Shown here one piece after another: positions 22,300 to 27,472 of a DNA stretch of 27,472 nucleotides (the stretch's first letter is position 1; the number at the start of each line of letters is the position of its first letter). The translations under genes and the position numbers were made by a program. Source of the DNA: Mailhella sp. (lineage in GTDB: Bacteria; Desulfobacterota; Desulfovibrionia; Desulfovibrionales; Desulfovibrionaceae); NCBI GenBank assembly GCA_020024815.1, contig JAHHTE010000009.1, positions 1-27,472 of the forward strand, given 5' to 3'. The notes under the pieces were generated by a model. That model did no database searches, was not told the origin of the DNA, and worked only from the letters and a program-made list of their open reading frames with translations.

Positions 22300-24117
22300 A
22301 TGGACGCACATTTATTTAGACGCTTATGCGAAGATTTAGTTCCAGCTTTGATTGGAGCAAGAATTGAGAAAATATATCAAGTTGCAGAAGATATTATAAC
22401 ATTCTCTGTTTATGGATTGGGAAAAATACAAAAACGGGAAGGACAAGCAGGGTATGCCTTTGAAGATAAAAAATATTATCTTACATATAAAGGTGGAAAA
22501 GATAGTGTTCTTTTTTTAGGTACAACAAAAGTAGCAAGTGGAGAAGAACCACCTGCTTTTGTTATGCGATTAAGAAAATATCTTAGTGGAAAGCATATAA
22601 AAAGAGTTGCTGCAAATTGGATAGAGAGAAAAATTTATTTTGAAGTTAATGGTGCATGGTTTCTTATTGATTTGAGAAATGGAATTGAATTATTATTTGA
22701 TTGTCCTTTAGATGTTTTTCCACCATGTCAAGAAGTACAAAAAGATGAAAATGCATATTTAGCTTATGCTCTTTCTTATTCTATTTCTCCTAGTTTGTTT
22801 AATAAAGATTTTTCACAATATTTTCCAGAATTAGCAATAGTTTTAACAGAAAAAAATCCTGAAATATGGCGTTCTTATCCTGTATTAACGCCTTTATTAC
22901 GCAAAACATTGTCTTTACTTGAAAATGAAGAACAAATAGCTTTATATGCTGATTTACAGTTTGGTGGTGGTGATGTTTTTGTATACACAATTAATCAAAG
23001 AAATTTAAAATTAAATCAATCTGTTGAAAATACACCATTAAATTTTGCTCAACAAACAGATAAATTCTTAGTTAGTCCTTGGAAAATGCCACAGCCTTTG
23101 TTAAAAACAATGGGCTTTCAAACGCAAGTACATGAATTAGCATTTGAAAATGCTATTGATGCTTTTGCGTATATTGGCGATATGCTTTTAGCAAAAATTC
23201 AAAAAGAAACAAAAGCATTAAGTATAAAACAATTACAAGCAAGTATAAAACGTCTTACAAAACTTGAATTAAAATTAGCAGAGGAAGAAGAACGTTTAAC
23301 TCGTTTAGTTAATATGAAAGAACAAGCACTTATTTTGCAAGCAAATTTATATCAATTTAAACAAGAAGAACAAGCAGAAAAAGTGTCTGTATATAATATG
23401 CATGGGGAAGAAGTAACGATTAATCTTGATAAATCTAAGACTATTCGTGAAAATATGGAGAATTTTTTTCATGCAGCAGGACGAGGAGAAAGAGGGCTTA
23501 CGCATTTAATTATACGTAAGCAGCAAGTTGAACAAGAAAAACAAGCTTTACTTGATGAAATGTGGCAAGAAAATGCAAGTGCAGGAATAAAGTTAACAAA
23601 TCAAAAGAAAAAAGAAAAAATACAAGAAGATTATGGATTATTGGGGAAAATTACCAATAATAAAAGATTTGCAACAAAAGATGAGAAAGTTGTTGTAAAA
23701 AAAAATAAAGAAAATAAAAAGAAATTTCCAAAAGAAGTACAAGTTTTTAGAAGTTCTGATGGTTTTATGATTTTGCGTGGTAGAGATACAAAAGGAAATG
23801 GATTAGCATTAAAAATGGCTTCACCTTATGATATTTGGGTGCATATTGCAGAAGGTGCAAGTGCTCATGTTATTATAAAACGCGATCATGCAAAGCAAGA
23901 AGTTTCACCTTTAACAATGCAAGAAGCAGGTGCTTTGGCTCTTTTAAAGAGTTGGGTAAAGGGACAAGAAAAAGGAACAGTGCAATATAGTTATGCAAAA
24001 AATATTCGTCTTATGAAAAATGCGTCAGCAGGTTTAGTTCATGTAGATAAAAGCGAAGGGACATATAGTGTAATTATTGATCCAAGTATAGAAGATAAAT
24101 TAAGACTTGCAGAATAG
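22300..24117 (+). CDS. rqcH: NFACT protein RqcH (ribosome quality control, Tae2/NEMF homologue)
   Basis: RqcH binds stalled large ribosomal subunits and recruits alanyl-tRNA to add C-terminal alanine tails to the stuck chain. The 605-residue protein has the NFACT-N domain from residue 1 (MDAHLFRRLCEDLVPALIGARIEKIYQ), a coiled-coil middle (about 300-440, with LTKLELKLAEEEERLTRL) and the C-terminal NFACT-R domain (about 485-600: FMILRGRDTKGNG, SPYDIWVHIAEGASAHVIIK, KNASAGLVHVDKSEG). The Asp-Arg pair needed for tail synthesis in Bacillus RqcH appears to be Glu-Arg here (E109-R110 in NWIERKIYF); alignment would be needed to be sure. The NFACT-C end is absent. The ribosome site is weak (AAAGAG). 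It stands alone between repeat elements. Confidence 0.9.
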   Translation: MDAHLFRRLCEDLVPALIGARIEKIYQVAEDIITFSVYGLGKIQKREGQAGYAFEDKKYYLTYKGGKDSVLFLGTTKVASGEEPPAFVMRLRKYLSGKHIKRVAANWIERKIYFEVNGAWFLIDLRNGIELLFDCPLDVFPPCQEVQKDENAYLAYALSYSISPSLFNKDFSQYFPELAIVLTEKNPEIWRSYPVLTPLLRKTLSLLENEEQIALYADLQFGGGDVFVYTINQRNLKLNQSVENTPLNFAQQTDKFLVSPWKMPQPLLKTMGFQTQVHELAFENAIDAFAYIGDMLLAKIQKETKALSIKQLQASIKRLTKLELKLAEEEERLTRLVNMKEQALILQANLYQFKQEEQAEKVSVYNMHGEEVTINLDKSKTIRENMENFFHAAGRGERGLTHLIIRKQQVEQEKQALLDEMWQENASAGIKLTNQKKKEKIQEDYGLLGKITNNKRFATKDEKVVVKKNKENKKKFPKEVQVFRSSDGFMILRGRDTKGNGLALKMASPYDIWVHIAEGASAHVIIKRDHAKQEVSPLTMQEAGALALLKSWVKGQEKGTVQYSYAKNIRLMKNASAGLVHVDKSEGTYSVIIDPSIEDKLRLAE

Positions 24118-24141
24118 GAAGTTAAGTTTTTTTTTATGATG

Positions 24142-24248
24142 TTTTTTTTTTGAGAGGGGAGCTTTTGAAAAAGTTCCCCTCTCAAACTCTCCCTTCAAAA
24201 CTTTTTAATCTAAACTCTCTTTTGCGTGCAAAAAAGATTTTGTTTTTT
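24142..24248 (+). terminator. two-hairpin 3' module downstream of rqcH (copy 1 of a repeat)
   Basis: In rqcH sense: a T run, hairpin one (GAGAGGGGA at 24152 pairing with TCCCCTCTC ending 24183, with the inner CTTTT/AAAAG helix), a conserved spacer (CTTCAAAACTTTTTAATCT), hairpin two (CTCTTTTGC and GCAAAAAAGA), and a T-rich tail (TTTTGTTTTTT). The same module lies after rnj at 25532-25638 on the other strand, at close to 90% identity. Hairpin two with its U-tract is a credible terminator. Confidence 0.7.
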
Positions 24249-24298
24249 ATGTTATTTTAATTTGTTAAGGAAATTATGATTATTGTTTAATAAAAAAA

Positions 24299-24336
24299 GA
24301 AAAAGCATGAAAAAAAATTTTTTTTCATGCTTTTTC
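24299..24336. terminator. perfect 38-base palindrome, bidirectional terminator of cheW and rqcH
   Basis: GAAAAAGCATG, A8, T8, CATGCTTTTTC reads identically on both strands. It lies 22 bases beyond the cheW stop codon on the minus strand and ends in T residues both ways. Its fold as RNA has a weak A/U top, but the CATGC/GCATG core with A/T flanks makes it the best terminator candidate for cheW. Confidence 0.65.
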
Positions 24337-24357
24337 TAATGGAAACTAATATTATTA

Positions 24358-24873
24358 CTATTGAACTTGATTTGCGTTATTAGTATCTGGAAGTTCAGAA
24401 CTTGCAAATAAATATCCCATATTAAGAAGAATTAAAAGTCTATCTTCAAGTTTACCAACACCTTCTATATATTCAGCTCCAACACCAGCAACAACTGGAG
24501 GAGCTTTTTCAACAGTGCTTGTAGGGATACGTAAAACTTCTGATACAGAGTCTACTAAAAAACCAACAAGTTGATTTTCCCACATCATAACAATAATTCT
24601 TGTTTGATCTGTTCGTTCAACTTCAGGCATATGGAAGCGTTTTCTTAAACCAACAACAGGTAAAACACGTCCTCTTAAATTAATAACACCTTCTATAAAA
24701 TGAGGGGCGTGAGGAACAGGAGTAATTTGTACTAATCTAATAATTTCACTTACAATTAAAATATCAACGGCAAATTCTTCTTCACCAAGTCGGAAAGAAA
24801 CTAATTGTAAAATGGTATTATTATCTTGTTGTAAATCAAACTGATCTACGTTTTGAGTACTTGCTTGGGTCAT
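24358..24873 (-). CDS. cheW: chemotaxis coupling protein CheW
   Basis: CheW links chemoreceptors to the kinase CheA at the cell pole. The 171-residue protein has a 20-residue polar leader, then the CheW fold: LQLVSFRLGEEEFAVDILIVSEIIR (about 23-47), PVPHAPHFIEGVINLRGRVLPVVGLRKRF (53-81, with the NLRG motif), TRIIVMMWENQLVGFLVDSVSEVLRI and IEGVGKLEDRLLILLNMGYLF. All family landmarks are present. GGGAG lies seven bases before ATG 24873. It stands alone, flanked by repeats; cheA and receptors are not in the window. A sigma28-like promoter upstream suggests control with flagellar genes. Confidence 0.95.
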   Translation of the reverse strand: MTQASTQNVDQFDLQQDNNTILQLVSFRLGEEEFAVDILIVSEIIRLVQITPVPHAPHFIEGVINLRGRVLPVVGLRKRFHMPEVERTDQTRIIVMMWENQLVGFLVDSVSEVLRIPTSTVEKAPPVVAGVGAEYIEGVGKLEDRLLILLNMGYLFASSELPDTNNANQVQ

Positions 24874-24915
24874 AATCTCTCCCTTGAAGGATTTGCTATT
24901 TCAAGCTATACTACT

Positions 24916-24942
24916 ACATCGGCAATTTATGTAAAAAGTATA
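24916..24942 (-). promoter_or_regulatory. sigma28 (FliA)-like promoter of cheW
   Basis: On the minus strand TATA (24939-24942), 15 bases, and GCCGATGT (24916-24923) resemble the flagellar sigma28 consensus TAAA-N15-GCCGATAA: three of four and six of eight positions match, with the invariant GCCGAT complete. A start near 24908 would leave a leader of about 35 bases before cheW. The gene's function makes such control likely. Confidence 0.42.
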
Positions 24943-25106
24943 GAGGAAAAATAAATTAAATTTAATGCTTACTTATAGACGCATAGTGTAGCAAATTTCA
25001 GAACTTCGTCAAGTTTTAGTCTTTATGAATAGATTGTATAAAAAAGTGTATTATCAAGATTAGCTATATAAAATAAGTTGAAAAACAATTTTTATTTTTT
25101 CTTTTT

Positions 25107-25177
25107 GGGGGAAATGATTTCCCCCAATCCCCCTCAATCAGGCAAATTTATTGCACTAAGTTTCAATAAATTTGCCT
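25107..25177. repeat. two strong hairpins in the cheW-rnj gap
   Basis: GGGGGAAA-TGA-TTTCCCCC (25107-25125) is followed by AGGCAAATTTATTG (25140-25153) and CAATAAATTTGCCT (25164-25177), a perfect 14-bp stem with a 10-base loop. The second hairpin has a T-rich 3' side on the plus strand (ATTTTTAG) and could terminate plus-strand transcription, though no gene lies before it. The first belongs to the recurring G-run/C-run motif seen near 4400 and 5050. Confidence 0.6.
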
Positions 25178-25240
25178 ATTTTTAGGGAATTAAGAAAAAA
25201 TAATTTTTCCAAACAATAAAAATCTGTTTTTGTTTTTGTA

Positions 25241-25504
25241 TATTAGGGTGTGTTTCTAATGTGTTTTCCCCCTTTGGAAACCCGAACGCAAACCCCTTTA
25301 CGCTCCATACTTTTACGCGAGCTTTGCCCGCTCCAAAGAATGTCGCTTTTATTTTCATAATTCATAAGTTACTGCTATTTGTTTGGGCTTATGCGGTAGC
25401 CGTTAGTGAAGAATGAGCCTTGCGGATAGCGACAGCGGTTTATATAGTTTAATTTTGCGTAACTAGGGTGTGTTTCTAAATAATATGGAAACACACTCTA
25501 GTAT
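25241..25504. mobile_element. short non-coding element (MITE-like) carrying repeat A
   Basis: About 264 bases. The left end is TATTAGGGTGTGTTTCTAA; the right end read on the other strand is ATACTAGAGTGTGTTTCCA. The interior (25299-25461) is repeat A, also found at 4461-4628. A second inward copy of the left end lies at 25462-25480 and forms, with the right end, a 15-bp inverted repeat around 11 bases (ACTAGGGTGTGTTTC and GAAACACACTCTAGT, one mismatch). That arrangement could be an end-to-end remnant of another copy inserted here. The ends match those of the element at 21927-22195 although the interior differs. No transposase is encoded. Confidence 0.65.
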
Positions 25505-25531
25505 ATTTTATTCATAACATAAAAATATAGC

Positions 25532-25638
25532 CAAGAAAAACAAAAACTCTTTTGCACGCAAAAGAGTTTTTGGATTAAAAAGTTTTGAGGAGAGAGTTTG
25601 AGAGGGGAACTTTTTCAAAAGTTCTCTTCTCAAAAAAA
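25532..25638 (-). terminator. two-hairpin 3' module downstream of rnj (copy 2 of a repeat)
   Basis: In rnj sense: a T run, hairpin one (25600-25631), the spacer CTCAAAACTTTTTAATCC, hairpin two (25542-25571, a perfect inverted repeat around ACTCTTTTGC and GCAAAAGAGT) and a tail TTTTTGTTTTTC. Hairpin two with its tail is a good rho-independent terminator for rnj. It is the same module as the one after rqcH. Confidence 0.75.
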
Positions 25639-25651
25639 TAAAATACATTAC

Positions 25652-27322
25652 TTATACAAAATGAATAATATTTTCTATAAGTGGTTCACGGGCTAAAATA
25701 TCTCTAAAAAAACGTCTTATGGTTAGACGTATCATTTCAGGTAATTTATCAAGATTTTTACCATTAAGTATTTCTAATTGTTCAAGAATAAGGCATTGTG
25801 CTTCTTGTAAATAATGGTTAAATTGTTGTTCAAAAACAAAGCCATGTGAAATAACTGTGGGACCAGCTAAAACAGTTCCTGTTTCTCTATCAATTACTAA
25901 AGAAATAATGATAATACCTTCATTGGATAAAATACGTCTTTCTTTTAAAACTAAGCGTCCAACATCGCCTACACCTTTCCCATCAACTAAAACAAAATCA
26001 ACAGGATTACTCTCTTCTTTTATAACCTCATCAGTATAAAAAATAATAGGTTGCCCATCTTCAAGTAAATGGCAATTAGTAATTCCAAGACTTTTTGCTA
26101 ATTGTGCGTGCTGGGCTAAATGCCTATATTCCCCATGAATGGGAATAAAATGTTCTGGCTTTGCTATTTCTAAAATTGTTTTTAATTCTTCATAGCAAGC
26201 ATGGCCTGTGGCATGAATAAGAAATCTATCATCATGGAAAACAGTTGCACCTTGTTTATACATTTGATTTATCATTCTTGAAACAGCTCTTGCATTTCCA
26301 GGAATAGTCCGAGAGGACATGATAACAGTATCACCTTCATGCAGAGCAAGGCGTTTATGCTCACCAGAGGAAATTCGTGTAAGAGCGGAAAGTGCTTCTC
26401 CTTGTGTACCTGTTGCTAAAACAACGGTATTTTCACGAGTTAAATCTGTAATTGTTTCATCACTTTCATGATATATTTTGGGTGCTTTGAGTAAGCCCAA
26501 TTCTTCTGCAATGGTAATATTTGTTGTGAGGCTCCGTCCACTTATAATAACATGGCGTCCATATTTTTCAGCAAGTTCAAAAACTGTTCGTATTCTTTGG
26601 ATATGGCTTGCAAATAAGGCAATTACAATTCGCCCTTTTGTTTGCATAAAAATTTGGTCTAATCCGTCTTTTACTCCATTTTCTGATGCAGAATGATTTC
26701 TATTTTCTATATTTGTTGAATCAGAAAGAAGAAGTTTTATTCCTGTTTTTGCAAAATCATGGAGATCATTTTTAAAAGCACATGTTGATTCTAATGGATA
26801 AAATTGTGAATGGTCATCAAGTTTAAAATCGCCAGTATGAACTATTTTTCCTATTTCACTTTCTATAAAATATGCATAACCACCAGGAATAGAATGGCAT
26901 ACTGGAATAGCTTGAAAAGTAATTGAGCCTAATTGAATAGTATCATAGGTTTCAACAAGAATAAGGTTTGCATTATCTATTAATCCACGTTCTGTGAGTT
27001 TATGTTTTACTAAAGCTAATGTAAAAGCAGAACCATAGATATTGACAATTTTTTTTGCTCTAAAAAAGTGAACAAGCCAAGGCAAAGCTCCTATATGGTC
27101 TTCATGTCCATGTGTAAGAACAACGCCTAAAAATTTATCTTTATTTGTTTCTAGTGATTCAAAACAAGGAATAATAACATCAACCCCATAATGGCTATCA
27201 TCAGGAAACATAAGCCCGCAATCCATGAGAAAAGTCCCGTCATTGGTTTCCCATTTTTGACAGTTTAGACCTATTTCTCCTAATCCTCCAAGGGGATTTA
27301 TGCGTAAAAAAGGCTTGTTCAT
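25652..27322 (-). CDS. rnj: ribonuclease J
   Basis: RNase J is a metallo-beta-lactamase-fold ribonuclease with 5'-3' exonuclease and endonuclease activity, used in RNA decay and rRNA maturation in bacteria that have it. With the start at 27322 the protein is 556 residues. It shows GGLGEIGLNC (12-21), the metal motif HGHEDH (71-76), IHTGDFKLD with its metal Asp, SDSTN, the beta-CASP region FASHIQRI, SGRSLTTN, ATGTQGEALSALTRIS, SSRTIPGNARAVSRMIN, HATGHACYEELK and IPIHGEYRHL, then a C-terminal domain (VDGKGVGDVGRLVLKERRILSNEGI). AGGAG lies five bases before ATG 27322; an ATG six codons earlier lacks one and would lie upstream of the predicted transcript start. Confidence 0.96.
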   Translation of the reverse strand: MNKPFLRINPLGGLGEIGLNCQKWETNDGTFLMDCGLMFPDDSHYGVDVIIPCFESLETNKDKFLGVVLTHGHEDHIGALPWLVHFFRAKKIVNIYGSAFTLALVKHKLTERGLIDNANLILVETYDTIQLGSITFQAIPVCHSIPGGYAYFIESEIGKIVHTGDFKLDDHSQFYPLESTCAFKNDLHDFAKTGIKLLLSDSTNIENRNHSASENGVKDGLDQIFMQTKGRIVIALFASHIQRIRTVFELAEKYGRHVIISGRSLTTNITIAEELGLLKAPKIYHESDETITDLTRENTVVLATGTQGEALSALTRISSGEHKRLALHEGDTVIMSSRTIPGNARAVSRMINQMYKQGATVFHDDRFLIHATGHACYEELKTILEIAKPEHFIPIHGEYRHLAQHAQLAKSLGITNCHLLEDGQPIIFYTDEVIKEESNPVDFVLVDGKGVGDVGRLVLKERRILSNEGIIIISLVIDRETGTVLAGPTVISHGFVFEQQFNHYLQEAQCLILEQLEILNGKNLDKLPEMIRLTIRRFFRDILAREPLIENIIHFV

Positions 27323-27338
27323 TTTTACTCCTGTGTGC

Positions 27339-27367
27339 ATAGTATGTTATTTTTTAAAAAAATTCAA
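27339..27367 (-). promoter_or_regulatory. sigma70-type promoter of rnj with a very short leader
   Basis: On the minus strand TTGAAT (27362-27367) and TACTAT (27339-27344) are 17 bases apart, each matching consensus at 4 of 6 positions. A start seven bases further would fall about at the first base of the AGGAG ribosome site, leaving a leader of roughly ten bases. That would be tight but possible, and it supports the start codon at 27322. Confidence 0.4.
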
Positions 27368-27446
27368 AGTCTTTTTCCTCTTTTTTACTAAATATAAAAA
27401 GATAATTTTTATCGTATTGTTTTTATTTTATAGAAGAGCATTAGTT

Positions 27447-27472
27447 ATGCGAAGAAGGAAGAAAAAGATTAG
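27447..27472 (+). CDS. possible start of a plus-strand gene cut by the window edge
   Basis: ATG 27447 opens a frame to the end of the window (MRRRKKKI...). A GAAGAG stretch lies about nine bases upstream, and the gap to rnj (27323-27446) is large enough for divergent promoters. Only eight codons are visible, so the product cannot be identified; a basic N-terminus before a membrane segment is one possibility. Confidence 0.3.

Noticed and set aside
1..27472. tRNA, rRNA or riboswitch genes
   Set aside because: I saw no cloverleaf with a GGTTCGAATCC-like T arm, no rRNA segment and no leader resembling a known riboswitch. A covariance-model scan would settle this.

Overview
The window is AT-rich (roughly one third G+C by eye) and reads as chromosomal DNA of a Gram-negative bacterium in or near the Desulfovibrionaceae. 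The evidence is the cytochrome c maturation cluster: order ccmE-F-A-B-C-D followed by a membrane-anchored TPR protein, no ccmG or ccmH, and a CcmE whose haem-binding motif is CxxxY instead of HxxxY. That variant was described from Desulfovibrio. LolA, a lipoprotein, a long DksA, CheW and a PilZ protein fit a motile Gram-negative cell. The low G+C suggests a host-associated, Lawsonia-like lineage, but the species cannot be named from the sequence alone.

Layout. 51-460 (+) is a small unknown gene broken by a single-base frameshift. It converges on lolA at a shared bidirectional terminator. 484-4139 (-) carries corC-like, coaX and eno, with lolA beyond the eno terminator. 4140-5186 has no gene: it is a mosaic of interspersed repeats and strong hairpins, including a possible structured RNA. 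5187-14875 (-) is one long tightly packed gene run: ccmE, ccmF, ccmA, ccmB, ccmC, ccmD, a TPR protein, trkH, a lipoprotein, coaBC and a poorly known UDG-like protein. A good sigma70-type promoter lies before ccmE. 14998-17702 (-) holds a PilZ protein, a DUF554 membrane protein and queA. 17772-19010 (-) is an endonuclease Q-like PHP nuclease. It is divergent from 19106-21345 (+), which encodes a TrmN6-like methyltransferase, an unknown protein and a HAD phosphatase. dksA (+) follows with its own terminator.

The last part, 21858-27472, alternates genes and repeats: a short element with inverted ends, rqcH (+), cheW (-) with a sigma28-like promoter, a second short element with related ends, and rnj (RNase J, -). 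A two-hairpin module of about 100 nt lies downstream of both rqcH and rnj, in the sense direction each time.

How the genes work together. CcmABCDEF exports haem and attaches it to apocytochromes, as expected for a respiratory anaerobe rich in c-type cytochromes. CoaX and CoaBC supply three steps of coenzyme A synthesis from two separate operons. QueA, the TrmN6-like enzyme, RqcH, RNase J and DksA concern tRNA modification, ribosome rescue, RNA decay and the stringent response. Most protein assignments are secure. The interesting unexplained material is mainly between genes: at least two repeat families sharing the same terminal inverted repeat but carrying different interiors, shuffled inverted copies, and the hairpin-rich stretch at 4885-5120.
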